Shown here: one piece after another, positions 41,980 through 50,746 of the stretch
Layout: each line of letters opens with the position of its first letter
Position numbering within the stretch: position 1 is the first letter of the stretch
DNA from: Anaerolineaceae bacterium
GTDB lineage: Bacteria > Chloroflexota > Anaerolineae > Anaerolineales > Anaerolineaceae
Length of the DNA stretch: 64,000 nt
NCBI GenBank assembly: GCA_017417055.1
Contig: JAFPZX010000174.1
Location: 1-64,000, forward strand
Direction of reading: 5' to 3'
The notes under the pieces: model-generated
The model's input: the letters and a program-made list of their open reading frames with translations, nothing else
What the model was told of the DNA's origin: nothing
Databases searched by the model: none
Made by a program: the position numbers and the translations under genes

Positions 41980-42115
41980 TTTCTTAAAGTTTTTACTAAT
42001 TATCTTAAAGTTTTTATATTAATATCTTAACGATTTTTATTTAATATATTAAGAATTAATTTCGTAATCATTAACAATTTTCAATCATATTCTTAAAGAT
42101 TTACTTTTACAAATT
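41980..42115. other. AT-rich spacer with TTAAAGTTTTT repeats
   Basis: Very AT-rich 136-bp gap. TCTTAAAGTTTTTACTAATTA, TCTTAAAGTTTTTATATTA and TCTTAACGATTTTTATTTAA are staggered direct repeats of about 20 bp. It could contain a promoter for the membrane glycosyltransferase or just be spacer. No gene. Confidence 0.4.
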
Positions 42116-43087
42116 TTATTTAATGTATTGCTCATAATCTTTTAAGCTTTCCAAACGGCCGGCAGCGCGGTTCCTGTACACTCTATCAGCCGCGTTCGGA
42201 CTCACTGCCATGAGCATTGTCAGCGCCAGCCGGTTTTTGTCCTCAATCACCCGCTGCGGGAACAGACGGAACGCTTTCACATATGACTTCAGGCTTTTCA
42301 CCGCCTCTCCGCCATCGGAAAGGTAATGCGCATCCAGCCAGGCCGCACCGCCGCGAATCTGTTTTTCAATAGGTTTGGCCCTGTCAGCCGTCAGCGGATC
42401 CCGCAGCATCCAATCTGTCAGGCGATAGGCTTCCTTTCCGAAATCTTCCGTATGAGCTCTGTTTTTCGCCGCAGCATGGAAACGTGCCGCAGCCAGCGGT
42501 TCCGGGAGATAGGCAAATTTCCCCTTTTGGATCATCCGCAGCCAGAGATGGTGATCGAGAAGATAATGATAGCTGATGTCCAATCCGCCCGCCCGTTCCC
42601 AGGCAGAACGGCGGAAAAAAACGCCCGGCTGCGAGATCACCCGGAAACTCATCAAATCTTCGGCAGTGTACTGATCAAAGCGCATGACGTTTATCAGCTT
42701 TCCCTCTCCATCGATGGAGAGCACATCACCATATATCGCGTCCACATCGGGATGAGCGTCCAGATAATCCAACGCCTTCCGCACCGCACCGGGCAGGTAC
42801 AAATCATCCGAATTCAGCCAGCCGACCACTTTTCCCGTTGTGCGTGCGGCTCCTTTGTTTACCGCATCAGCCTGTCCCCGGTCCTTTTCCGAGACCCAGC
42901 CGGTCAGCCGGTCCGCATAAGAGCGGATCAGTTCCACGGAGCCATCCGTAGAACCGCCATCGATGACCACATATTCCAACCCGGGAATGCCCTGAGACAA
43001 TACCGAATCCATGGTTTGCTTCAGATATGCGGCCTGGTTGAAAGAAGGCGTAATGACCGAAAAGGACAGCTCATTTATATTTACCAT
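42116..43087 (-). CDS. Family 2 glycosyltransferase
   Basis: A 323-residue GT-A glycosyltransferase, paralogous to the one at 39683. Shared motifs are FSVITPSFNQAAYLKQTMDS, VIDGGSTDGSVELI, KDRGQADAVNKGA and VGWLNSDDLYLPGAV (metal-binding acidic pair). The C-terminal ~110 residues are an extra helical region with LSDGGEAVKSLKSYVKAFRLFP. It starts 17 bp after the GNAT-like toxin gene. Sugar specificity unknown. Confidence 0.93.
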   Translation of the reverse strand: MVNINELSFSVITPSFNQAAYLKQTMDSVLSQGIPGLEYVVIDGGSTDGSVELIRSYADRLTGWVSEKDRGQADAVNKGAARTTGKVVGWLNSDDLYLPGAVRKALDYLDAHPDVDAIYGDVLSIDGEGKLINVMRFDQYTAEDLMSFRVISQPGVFFRRSAWERAGGLDISYHYLLDHHLWLRMIQKGKFAYLPEPLAAARFHAAAKNRAHTEDFGKEAYRLTDWMLRDPLTADRAKPIEKQIRGGAAWLDAHYLSDGGEAVKSLKSYVKAFRLFPQRVIEDKNRLALTMLMAVSPNAADRVYRNRAAGRLESLKDYEQYIK

Positions 43088-43104
43088 GATAAAATATTCC
43101 GAAA

Positions 43105-43689
43105 TTATATTCCTTTGATCATAACATTGTATTCTTTACCATCTGATATAGATTTTCTCTCATCAAATTTTATATAATGATTTCTATTGGTATATAAATC
43201 AATTGCTGTTTTATTATCCTTCTCCACTTCCAGATACACCAAACCAACACCTATCATTCGTTGTATTTTTTGAATCGTTCGTTCAGCATATTGCATCATT
43301 ATTTCACCTGTAATACGTGAACCATTATCGATTGCGAAATTTTTGCCTATTTGAGCTAATAAGAAAGACACAGCAGTATACGTCTCATTTTTATCATTAT
43401 AAAGTGAATATTTACTTATCCTTCTATTTAAAGTTTTCGATACAGAATTCTTTTTTATCTCTACAGCCTTGACTGCAAGGGTAAAATAAGCAACTAAAGC
43501 CCCATCAGTCTCATCACTAATAAGATAAGTTATCGACAATTTTTGTTTTGCAAAAGAAATCGCTTTATATTTCAGGAAATTCTCAACTTCTTCATTATAC
43601 ATACAAGAAAAAGCAGAGAGTTCTTCTTCTATTTCATACTCTCCGCTGTTTTCTATCAAATCGAGAAGATTTTCAACGATCATCCCCAT
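43105..43689 (-). CDS. GNAT-fold toxin of a toxin-antitoxin pair
   Basis: A 194-residue protein with a diverged GNAT fold: SITYLISDETDGALVAYFTLAV is the typical strand pair after the N-terminal helices, the acetyl-CoA loop is RMIGVG, and the C-terminal half reads VYLEVEKDNKTAIDLYTNRNHYIKF (GNAT motif B). Such GNAT toxins acetylate aminoacyl-tRNA or similar targets. The gene overlaps the small upstream gene by 17 bp and has GAGGGACAG before its ATG, the arrangement of a type II TA operon. It is far more AT-rich than the glycan genes around it, indicating insertion. Confidence 0.75.
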   Translation of the reverse strand: MGMIVENLLDLIENSGEYEIEEELSAFSCMYNEEVENFLKYKAISFAKQKLSITYLISDETDGALVAYFTLAVKAVEIKKNSVSKTLNRRISKYSLYNDKNETYTAVSFLLAQIGKNFAIDNGSRITGEIMMQYAERTIQKIQRMIGVGLVYLEVEKDNKTAIDLYTNRNHYIKFDERKSISDGKEYNVMIKGI

Positions 43690-43891
43690 TTTTCTGTCCC
43701 TCTCTACGTTGTTTTCTCAAATTAGAAAGGCGAATAATATCTTCAGGAGATGCATATTTAAATTCGATTTCGGGTTTAGGCCTTGTATCATTTTGCTGAG
43801 CAATTATTGAAGCTTCAATAGCATTAACAAATGCCTCAGCTTCTTCAGGCGTAGATATCACGATGTTTTCAAATAGGCTTGAGGTAGCCAT
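43673..43891 (-). CDS. Small antitoxin-like protein
   Basis: A 72-residue acidic protein with an N-terminal stretch FENIVISTPEEAEAFVNAIE and a C-terminal basic tail (RLSNLRKQRREGQKNGDDR). No helix-turn-helix is obvious. Its position directly before and overlapping a GNAT-like toxin and the strong AAAGGAG ribosome site support an antitoxin role. The N-terminal pattern recurs in small genes paired with GNAT proteins in Firmicutes (from memory). Confidence 0.7.
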   Translation of the reverse strand: MATSSLFENIVISTPEEAEAFVNAIEASIIAQQNDTRPKPEIEFKYASPEDIIRLSNLRKQRREGQKNGDDR

Positions 43892-43931
43892 AGCATATCT
43901 CCTTTCTCAAAGTTTTAATCCAAGTATATCA

Positions 43932-44738
43932 TTAAAACAATGAATCATAGGCGACTTTCGGGTAGACCTGGAGCTTGCCGCCGATGGTGGCGTCGAGGAT
44001 TTCACGGCCATCTTCTTTGTAAGCTTCGCGAGCCATAATGTATGCCCGTTCCGAGGTATCCAGATCCGGCAGCTGCCAGCGGAAGCCCTTGCCGAAATAA
44101 CCGGCGTTAAAATGGTTCGGGTCATCTCCCTGGGAAACGACCGTCTCATTCGGTTTGCCTTTGGTGGCAAAACTATGATCGACCCCGATCAGGATCACCT
44201 GAGAAAACCCGAGGAAATAAGCCGTCTGCAGCGCCATGTAGGTCACCGTAGCACCTTCCCACATGCGTTTGCGGATATCTTTGGCGAAGGTCGGACCGGT
44301 ATAAGTCCCATAAAGATAATAGAGATTTTCAGCCGGGCGGACCCATTTTTTATGACGCAGGGAAACAAACCGGGGCATCGTGAGTTTTTCAATATCCTCA
44401 TGGGTCTGTTCCGCGACCAGGTCATTGACGCAGAGGTAATAGGAAGTCTCGAATCCCATCTCGGGGAAAGCGAGGTAAATACGGTTCAGTCCGAAGGTGT
44501 ATTCATTTTTCAATTTCGTAAGATCTGTCTGCTTCAGGCTCGGTCCATTGCCGATGATAAAACAGCGTTCGCCCTTGTGCTTATTCTGAAGCGCACCCAG
44601 TCTTTCAATTGTGTCTTTCCGCTCCGGGCTCCAGTAAGCATCCGGAATATCTTTTAAACGCTTTGCACCATCCACCACATTGCGGACAGAGTTCAAAACC
44701 GGTTCCGGGAGAATTTGTTTGATCGTATCTTTCAGCAT
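43932..44738 (-). CDS. DUF115 (MAF-like) protein
   Basis: A 268-residue soluble protein of the DUF115 group, which includes motility accessory factors that help attach nonulosonic acids to flagellin or other surface proteins. Key pieces are ERCFIIGNGPSLKQTDL (Rossmann-like nucleotide loop), TFGLNRIYLAF, YYLCVNDLVAEQ, TVTYMALQTAYFLGFSQVILIGVDHSF and SERAYIMAREAYKEDGREILDAT. Its presence with NeuB and CMP-sugar synthetases fits a role in using the CMP-activated sugar. No flagellar genes are present, so the acceptor is more likely a cell-surface glycan or protein. Confidence 0.87.
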   Translation of the reverse strand: MLKDTIKQILPEPVLNSVRNVVDGAKRLKDIPDAYWSPERKDTIERLGALQNKHKGERCFIIGNGPSLKQTDLTKLKNEYTFGLNRIYLAFPEMGFETSYYLCVNDLVAEQTHEDIEKLTMPRFVSLRHKKWVRPAENLYYLYGTYTGPTFAKDIRKRMWEGATVTYMALQTAYFLGFSQVILIGVDHSFATKGKPNETVVSQGDDPNHFNAGYFGKGFRWQLPDLDTSERAYIMAREAYKEDGREILDATIGGKLQVYPKVAYDSLF

Positions 44739-44797
44739 ATTTTAATTCCCTAAAGGAGGTGGTTATTGATCAAAAATTTTTATTACTTTTCAGTACT

Positions 44798-44862
44798 GAC
44801 TCAAAGCATCCTGTTCTGTTGACTCAGAATTGAGTCAACGAAAACAGGTCACTTTGACTCAT
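44798..44862. repeat. Family C palindrome
   Basis: ACTCAAAGCATCCTGTTCTG, TTGACTCAGAATTGAGTCAA and CGAAAACAGGTCACTTTGACTC form a long hairpin. With the family A copy at 44944 it accounts for much of the 303-bp gap 44739-45041; no gene is seen there. Confidence 0.7.
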
Positions 44863-44943
44863 TTTCTGAATCGTTATAAAAACTTTTTCAAATACGCCCA
44901 CAATCCACTAATTACAAACTATAATTATCAATTACTGTAACTT

Positions 44944-45034
44944 TACAGAACACAGTGACGCACATAGGGACAGGCACGCTTATGTCGGCTGCGCGACATT
45001 CGATGCCAGTCCCCGATGTGCTTCGTCCTGAAAT
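44944..45034. repeat. Family A dispersed hairpin element
   Basis: TACAGAACACAGTGACGCAC, ATAGGGACAGGCACGCTTATG, core GTCGGCTGCGCGAC, then ATTCGATGCCAGTCCCCGATGTG and CTTCGTCCTGAAA. It lies just downstream of the hydroxyacid dehydrogenase stop codon. Confidence 0.7.
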
Positions 45035-45041
45035 CTCTCAA

Positions 45042-46019
45042 CTAATAACTTTTCTGTATCTCGTCCAGATCATCATGCGGGATATCCAGACCGATCAGCA
45101 GGTTTCGAATCGTGTTCCAGTGAACGCGTTCACAGGCAACCGGGCTGAAGTTGCAGTTGTGCGGAGCGATCAGCACATTCGGCATGGAACGCAGCGGGGA
45201 ATCCATCGGCAGCGGTTCGGTTTCAAAAACATCCAAAGCAGCACCGGCGATCTTCCCGGCAGCCAGCGCTTCCGACAAAGCCTTTTCATCGATCACCGGA
45301 CCGCGGGAGGTGTTGATCAGCACAGCGGTCGGCTTCATCATGGCAAGCGTCTTTTTATTGATCAGGTGACGTGATGTTGGATTCAGATCCGTATGGCAGG
45401 TCACAAAATCTGATTGGCGCAGCAGCTGCTCCAGCGGGACCTGCTCGATGTGGTTTTCAATCAGGAAATCCGGCTTGATAGGGACGATATCATTTACGAG
45501 AATCCGCGTGCCGAAGGGACGGATACGGCGGGCGACAGCCTGACCGATGTTGCCGCAGCCGATAATCCCGACAGTTGTTTCGGAAAGAGTCGTGATGGCG
45601 GGTTTGTCCCATCTGCCTTCATGCATCGTGCGGTCCATGAAGGGCAGCGAACGGGCGAAGCTCAGCATATATCCGATAGCCGTTTCGGATACCGGTATCG
45701 TGAAGGCGTTGAGCGTGTTCCCAATCATCACGCCGAACTTTTTACAAGCATCTTTGTCGATGGCATCAATGCCGGTGCCCCACTTGGAAACGACTTTTAA
45801 TCGGGGGGAGCAGGCTTCGATCACACGGGCGCTGTATTCATCATCACCGCAAATCGTGCCATCGAACTGTCCGGCATATTTAATAATGTCATCTTCTAAT
45901 AATTTTTGTTTAACATCCGGAACGATCATCTCAAGGCCATAGTGCCCTTCAAGCACTTTGCGGAACCGTTCAACGGAAGTCATCATATAAGGTGCGGAAA
46001 AAATAATCGTTTTTTTCAT
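45042..46019 (-). CDS. NAD-dependent 2-hydroxyacid dehydrogenase (PGDH-like)
   Basis: A 325-residue D-2-hydroxyacid dehydrogenase. The NAD-binding Rossmann motif is VGIIGCGNIGQAVARRI; the catalytic arginine lies in NTSRGPVIDEKAL, the glutamate in ALDVFETEPLP and the histidine in APHNC. GTGIDAIDKDACKKFGV is typical of phosphoglycerate dehydrogenase-like members, but the C-terminal ACT domain of SerA is absent. In this locus it may oxidise or reduce a sugar-acid precursor rather than 3-phosphoglycerate; this is inferred from context only. Confidence 0.9.
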   Translation of the reverse strand: MKKTIIFSAPYMMTSVERFRKVLEGHYGLEMIVPDVKQKLLEDDIIKYAGQFDGTICGDDEYSARVIEACSPRLKVVSKWGTGIDAIDKDACKKFGVMIGNTLNAFTIPVSETAIGYMLSFARSLPFMDRTMHEGRWDKPAITTLSETTVGIIGCGNIGQAVARRIRPFGTRILVNDIVPIKPDFLIENHIEQVPLEQLLRQSDFVTCHTDLNPTSRHLINKKTLAMMKPTAVLINTSRGPVIDEKALSEALAAGKIAGAALDVFETEPLPMDSPLRSMPNVLIAPHNCNFSPVACERVHWNTIRNLLIGLDIPHDDLDEIQKSY

Positions 46020-46060
46020 TTCATAACTTTCCTATTTTTTCGGTAATTCTTCAAAAAAAG

Positions 46061-46130
46061 TACACAGCGTGTCATCGTGATGTGCGGACTTCGCAGCAGC
46101 ATCAGGACAGACCTCAGTGTGCGTTATTCT
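46061..46130. repeat. Family A element at end of cytidylyltransferase gene
   Basis: TACACAGCGTGTCATCGTGATG, GGACTTCGCAGCAGCATC and AGGACAGACCTCAGTGTGCG. Its right arm contains the minus-strand stop codon and last codons (NAH) of the gene ending at 46114. Confidence 0.6.
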
Positions 46131-46788
46131 CCAAAGCTTTCATCATCATCTCAGTCACAAGAAATTCCAATTCATCATCAATGTCCTGCGCTTCACGAGC
46201 AGGAATCGGGAACATCAGCGGACGGTCTCCTATTCGGGTATGGTTTTTTTCAAGAACTTCCCGTGAAAAAATATAAATGCAGGAATTTTCCTCATAGATC
46301 GGGGGCAGATCCTGCGTACGCAGCAGTATTTTCTGGTTATGGTTGATTGGCCGGGCGAGCTGATCCCAATAGCGCTTTTTTACCTCAGTCACAGAAAACA
46401 GAGAGTCATACATATAAGATTTTTCCGCCAAGGCACGAATCGCTGCGGAAATGGTTCCAGACTTCAGCAGCGGATTGGTGCAATGCGTCTGCAGATAGTA
46501 ATCCGCTTTGATCTGTGAGGTGTCATACATCAGGATCTCATTCATCGGGACATCATCCGCCCGCAGATTTTCCGGCCGGAGCAAAGTTTCAACCTGAGGG
46601 AAATCCTTCGCAAGACCCTCGATCACAACCGGGCTGTCTGTATCCACGACCACGCGGTCAATTTCCGGAACATTCAGCAGGGATTCCATGATGTAATGAT
46701 AGAGCGGTTTTCCGTCCATCAGCCGGTAATTTTTACCGACTACACGCACCGAATGATGGCGCATCGGTACAAAAGCAGCAATTTTCAT
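46114..46788 (-). CDS. CMP-sugar synthetase (acylneuraminate cytidylyltransferase family)
   Basis: Activates an acidic sugar with CTP, 224 residues. The nucleotide-binding start is diverged: AAFVPMRHHSVRVVGKNY instead of IPARGGSKGIPRKN. Other family pieces are LYHYIMESL, RVVVDTDSP, LRADDVPMNEIL, YYLQTHCTNPLLKSGTI and the C-terminal DIDDELEFLVTEMM. Its ATG overlaps the previous gene by 4 bp. The locus already has a canonical NeuA fused to a phosphatase, so this one probably activates a different sugar, for example a Kdo- or Leg/Pse-like acid. Confidence 0.88.
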   Translation of the reverse strand: MKIAAFVPMRHHSVRVVGKNYRLMDGKPLYHYIMESLLNVPEIDRVVVDTDSPVVIEGLAKDFPQVETLLRPENLRADDVPMNEILMYDTSQIKADYYLQTHCTNPLLKSGTISAAIRALAEKSYMYDSLFSVTEVKKRYWDQLARPINHNQKILLRTQDLPPIYEENSCIYIFSREVLEKNHTRIGDRPLMFPIPAREAQDIDDELEFLVTEMMMKALENNAH

Positions 46789-48449
46789 GAGTTTTCCGCC
46801 CTTTCTTCTGGTTCTTTTTTTTCTTTTTGCAATTTCACTTCATCCGGAAGGACAAATGCTTTTCCTTCCAAAATGCCGTCATGGATCACCCGCAGGCTGA
46901 GATTCTGCTGAGGATCCAATGCTTCCAGTGGAAACCTTTTGATTTTCACATAGCCTTTCCATGTTTCGTCCGGTTCGATGAACGGTTCAAAGGAAAGCGC
47001 TGTATGGAAAAACTGATAATACATGAACTTTCTGGCTGTTTGTTTGAAAGAAGCCGGAACACTCACCGCATCGCAGTTCAACAACTCTTCAGCCTTTTCC
47101 AAATAATCCGGGATCGTTTTCGGGAACCAACACAACGGAACCTGTGTATAACGCGACTTGCCCGCACTCAACACACCGGCGCCCATAATAGCTGCCTCAA
47201 GCCCAATCGTCGAATTATAAACCATGGTAAATTTGGACGCCTGTATCAATTCATAAGAGCTGATATATTCCTCCGGCGGGACATACATCACATTCGGCAG
47301 CCAGGTGAGCTGATTTTTCTTCACCCAGTCCGTTACCGTCTCATGGCTTTCCTTTCCGGGGCGGGACTCATCCGGATGGGCACGGATCACAAACAATGTG
47401 TCGGAATGGTTTTCGATGATCCGTTTCACCGCATCAAGCCACGCAAACATATCGGAAAAGACAACATTCGCATGCGCCTGACTTGTATCGAATATGACAT
47501 TGGTAAACACCGGGACGATCTGACGGAAAGTCCGTGCCTTTTCCCAGAACTCCGGAGGCAGTGCCTTCATTTCCGGCCAGAACTGCACGCCGGCTGTACT
47601 GAATGTACCCTTCATGCGTTTGGAAAGATAATCATCCAGTCTTGCATCCCGTTCCGGGGTCATTTCAAAATCATCGGGAAGGTCGATCGGGCAGGCAGTA
47701 GCCTCCCCTTCCGTAAAGATCGCGGTATTGGGCATCAGACCAATTTCATGGGTAAAGGTGGGGATTCCACGGGATTTTCCCAGCCACTTCACCACAGCCT
47801 CGGGGTACTGCAGTCCATTGAAAACCACAATTGCCCGGGGGTTCAGCTCATCCATCAATTTCGCGGCCTGCAGATAGATACTCCAGGCTGAGCAGATAAA
47901 GGAACGCTGCAGCTTCACCGCTTCCGGATCATCATCCAAATGGTGCTTCCGCAAAATCCAGCGCAGTGATGGCAGCGTCAGCTCACCCAGCGGCACGCCC
48001 TCATGAACATAGACCGAAAGCCCCGCATGATCCAGCCCTTCCACATCGTTGGCAACTTCATTATCCTTTTCATAGTGAAAGACTGTATTTGGCAAACCAT
48101 CATACATTTTCTGCGACAATTCCATACAGGAGGAACAAAGTGTTTCACCGCCTCTGCCAACAGAAAGCAGGCAAGGCTTTAGCCCTTTTCCACAGGAAAT
48201 AAAGTGAACCGGTATACCGGAATAGCGCAGACTGTTCGCCGTTATCCAGGCATAGGCCGCATTCAGACTCGTCCGGTTGAGCCTTGTGGAAGCGTTGAAA
48301 AAGAGCACCGGATGCTCCGTTTCTTTTAGAAGAGCTCCTGTTTTTATATTAACCGCATGAAACCTATGGGCATTGGACGAGTCTGTCATCCCCATAGAGG
48401 CATGTTCCCGCAGGATCGTAAAGAGTGAGCGTTGCTTTTGTTCAGCCAT
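46785..48449 (-). CDS. Capsule/surface polysaccharide biosynthesis protein
   Basis: A 554-residue soluble protein, GT-B-like in layout. Residues ~45-240 contain HPVLFFNASTRLNRTSLNAAY and AIVVFNGLQYPEAVVKWLGKS. The C-terminal half has VFTNVIFDTSQAHA, LFVIRAHPDESRPGKESHETV and FTMVYNSTIGLEAAIMGAGV, which match the capsular polysaccharide synthesis/export group (Kdo-transferase-like, HPxE and STxGLEA motifs). It probably transfers the CMP-activated sugar or handles glycan chains. It overlaps the following cytidylyltransferase gene by 4 bp, so the two are translationally coupled. Confidence 0.82.
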   Translation of the reverse strand: MAEQKQRSLFTILREHASMGMTDSSNAHRFHAVNIKTGALLKETEHPVLFFNASTRLNRTSLNAAYAWITANSLRYSGIPVHFISCGKGLKPCLLSVGRGGETLCSSCMELSQKMYDGLPNTVFHYEKDNEVANDVEGLDHAGLSVYVHEGVPLGELTLPSLRWILRKHHLDDDPEAVKLQRSFICSAWSIYLQAAKLMDELNPRAIVVFNGLQYPEAVVKWLGKSRGIPTFTHEIGLMPNTAIFTEGEATACPIDLPDDFEMTPERDARLDDYLSKRMKGTFSTAGVQFWPEMKALPPEFWEKARTFRQIVPVFTNVIFDTSQAHANVVFSDMFAWLDAVKRIIENHSDTLFVIRAHPDESRPGKESHETVTDWVKKNQLTWLPNVMYVPPEEYISSYELIQASKFTMVYNSTIGLEAAIMGAGVLSAGKSRYTQVPLCWFPKTIPDYLEKAEELLNCDAVSVPASFKQTARKFMYYQFFHTALSFEPFIEPDETWKGYVKIKRFPLEALDPQQNLSLRVIHDGILEGKAFVLPDEVKLQKEKKEPEERAENS

Positions 48450-48502
48450 AATATTTAAGAAAAGAGTGTACAGGAGATAGATACAGACTTAGATGGCTCA
48501 AA

Positions 48503-48540
48503 AATCAATACCTGAAACCCGATACCCGACACCTATTTTA
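48503..48540. repeat. Degenerate heptanucleotide repeat at NeuB gene end
   Basis: ACCTGAA, ACCCGAT, ACCCGAC, ACCTATT. On the minus strand it begins with the TAG stop codon of the NeuB-like gene (AAA TAG GTG TCG GGT). Confidence 0.65.
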
Positions 48541-49405
48541 CTCTCCGCAATTTATTCCAGCTTGGACGTTCAGAGTCATAGACTTTCTTAACGCCATCAC
48601 CCAATGCCAGTTCCGTCACACGGATATACTTCACCAGTCTTTCCATGCCGCCGGGTTCCACAGAAGCGGATTGATCTGTTCCCCACATGGCACGGTCCAG
48701 TGTGAAGTGACGCTCGATGATATGAGCGCCAAGACCGACTGCCACAGCAGAAGGCACCAGCCCTGTTTCATGGCCTGAGTAGCCAACCGGACAGTCAAAT
48801 TCAGCAGCCAATGTCTGGACCATACGCAGGTTCAGCTCTTCCGGTTTGCAGGGGTAAGCGCTGGTGGCATGAGTAATGGCCAGACGGTCGATATCAAAAT
48901 GACTGACTGACTTTCGAATCTCTTCCATTGTGGACATTCCGGTTGAAAGAATTATGGGACGGCCGGTTGCGTTCAGCTTGTCAACCAACCCCACATCAGT
49001 AAGCGCTGCCGAGGGAACTTTGTAAGCGATGGGGTCAAACTGTTCGAGAAAATCAATCGATTCCTCATCCCAGACAGAGGCAAACCAGTCAATATCCAGC
49101 GCTTTGCAAAGATTATCGATACGAGTATATTCATCTTTACCGAATTCAACATGTTCGCGATATTCCAGATAGGTGATGTATCCCCAGGGAGTTTCACGCA
49201 TTCTATTGCGTTCTTCCGGCGGGACACAAAGCAGCGGCGTTCGTTTTTGGAATTTTACCGCGTCCACACCAGCCTTTTTCGCGGCACGGATCATTTTTTC
49301 AGCAATTTCAATGTCGCCATTGTGATTGATCCCGATTTCCGCAATAATATAGGTCGGATGCCCATCTCCGATCACATGTTTTCCGATTTTCAGTTCTTTT
49401 GCCAT
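48533..49405 (-). CDS. NeuB-type nonulosonic acid synthase lacking SAF domain
   Basis: Condenses phosphoenolpyruvate with a hexose or hexosamine to make a nine-carbon sialic-type acid. The TIM barrel is intact: YIIAEIGINHNGDIEIAEKM, DAVKFQKR, FASVWDEES, YKVPSAALTD, PIILSTGMSTMEEI, THATSAYPCKPEELNL, VGYSGHETGLVPSAVAVGLGA and IERHFTLD. The protein ends at 290 residues, so the C-terminal antifreeze-like (SAF) domain of ordinary NeuB (~345) is missing. That domain contributes to the active site of the partner subunit in dimers, so its absence may change substrate range. Confidence 0.92.
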   Translation of the reverse strand: MAKELKIGKHVIGDGHPTYIIAEIGINHNGDIEIAEKMIRAAKKAGVDAVKFQKRTPLLCVPPEERNRMRETPWGYITYLEYREHVEFGKDEYTRIDNLCKALDIDWFASVWDEESIDFLEQFDPIAYKVPSAALTDVGLVDKLNATGRPIILSTGMSTMEEIRKSVSHFDIDRLAITHATSAYPCKPEELNLRMVQTLAAEFDCPVGYSGHETGLVPSAVAVGLGAHIIERHFTLDRAMWGTDQSASVEPGGMERLVKYIRVTELALGDGVKKVYDSERPSWNKLRRVK

Positions 49406-49516
49406 AAATTTTCCGTTTTTTCAATTTATTCATTATAAATCACACAGGACTTGCTCCTGACAGTCCGCAGCATCCTTTTTTGGGACACTTAAGAACCGTC
49501 CCCCATTGTCCCAGTT

Positions 49517-50746
49517 TTAGTTTAGCAACATATCGCACAGTTCGCGAACCGCGCCTTCACCGCCGTTGTGCAGCAGCACAATGTCGGCTTCGTTTTTCAC
49601 CTTGGCATGAGCATCCGCAGGAACCACCGCACAGCCCACCAGCGGGAAGCAGGGGAGGTCATTGACATCATTCCCGACATAAATCACATTCTGCGGGTTG
49701 ATTTCATTTTCTTTAATGTAATTCTCCAGGATCTCACCCTTCTTCAGGACACCGTGAATACATTCCAGGTTGAGCTTTTTGCAGCGTGTCATGACCACCG
49801 GGTTCCGTTCTGAAGAAAGGACAACAATTTTCATCCCGCTTTCACGGAGCAAACGGATCCCCATCCCATCCGCACGGGAGCAGCGGACACTTTCAATGCC
49901 ATTCTGGTCCACGATCACGCAGTCATCGGTCATCACACCATCAAAGTCCATCACAACCAATTCCACATTCTTCGGGATCGCGCGGCGGCCTCTGCCCGGC
50001 CAGACCATATTCAACCCGGCATGAGTCACCAGCCATTCATAGCGCATCCAGTCAAACGGCGTATCAATGTCAATTGTATAGTCAGGGTCAAGGAACAGCG
50101 GCAAGATGTTTTTGCCGGACATGCTGTCACCGGCCATGAAGGTCCGTTCCGGGCGGATCGCGTCAATGTGACCGGTCTGCCAATAGACAGGCGGCAGTTT
50201 TTGGCGCGGCGCATTATAAGGCTCATCGATTCCATCCACCTTGAGCAGCCCATGCATCAGACCGGTTTCCGTATCAACCCGCCACATTTTATGAGGATTC
50301 TCATCGGCAGGAACCACACCGCGCACGGAATCGGCTTCCGGGTGATTCATCAGCAGGCGGATCGCTTCATCTACCATACCCACAGGACGGGCAGGCGATG
50401 TAGGACGCAGCTGGACTACGATATCCGGGACATAATTTTCATGCTTTTTCAGCCAGGTCAGCGCATGCTGGAACACCGGCAGATCCAGCGTGTTGTCCGC
50501 AGCGAATTCCGCAGGCCGCAGGAAAGGCGTCTGGGCACCCCATTTGCGGGCGACTTCCGCGATTTCTTCGTCATCCGTGGAAACGATCACGCGGGTCGTC
50601 AATTCAGACTGCAGCCCGGCAGCGATCGAGTAAGCGATCAGAGGATAACCGGCAAAACTTTTAATATTTTTCCGCGGGATTCCTTTAGAACCGCCGCGAG
50701 CCGGAATGATTGCAAGAACTTCCGGTTTTCCTACCATGCGGTCCAT
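49517..50746 (-). CDS. CMP-nonulosonate synthetase fused to KdsC-type HAD phosphatase
   Basis: A 409-residue fusion. Residues ~8-235 are NeuA: LAIIPARGGSKGIPRKNIK, VIVSTDDEEIAEVA, VQLRPTSPARP and YTIDIDTPFDW. Residues ~255-409 are a KdsC/CMAS-like HAD domain: MDFDGVMTDD (nucleophile Asp), LSSERN, KKGEILENYI and YVGNDVNDLPC. The same architecture occurs in vertebrate CMP-sialic acid synthetase. The phosphatase half suggests that the acid arrives as a 9-phosphate. The reading frame overlaps the upstream SDR gene by 16 bp; a second ATG at 50735-50737 is possible. Confidence 0.94.
   Translation of the reverse strand: MDRMVGKPEVLAIIPARGGSKGIPRKNIKSFAGYPLIAYSIAAGLQSELTTRVIVSTDDEEIAEVARKWGAQTPFLRPAEFAADNTLDLPVFQHALTWLKKHENYVPDIVVQLRPTSPARPVGMVDEAIRLLMNHPEADSVRGVVPADENPHKMWRVDTETGLMHGLLKVDGIDEPYNAPRQKLPPVYWQTGHIDAIRPERTFMAGDSMSGKNILPLFLDPDYTIDIDTPFDWMRYEWLVTHAGLNMVWPGRGRRAIPKNVELVVMDFDGVMTDDCVIVDQNGIESVRCSRADGMGIRLLRESGMKIVVLSSERNPVVMTRCKKLNLECIHGVLKKGEILENYIKENEINPQNVIYVGNDVNDLPCFPLVGCAVVPADAHAKVKNEADIVLLHNGGEGAVRELCDMLLN

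Noticed and set aside
44750-44764. AAAGGAGGTG, a perfect ribosome-binding sequence on the plus strand
   Set aside because: The only frame after it opens with TTG and ends after about 18 codons; there is no gene to serve.
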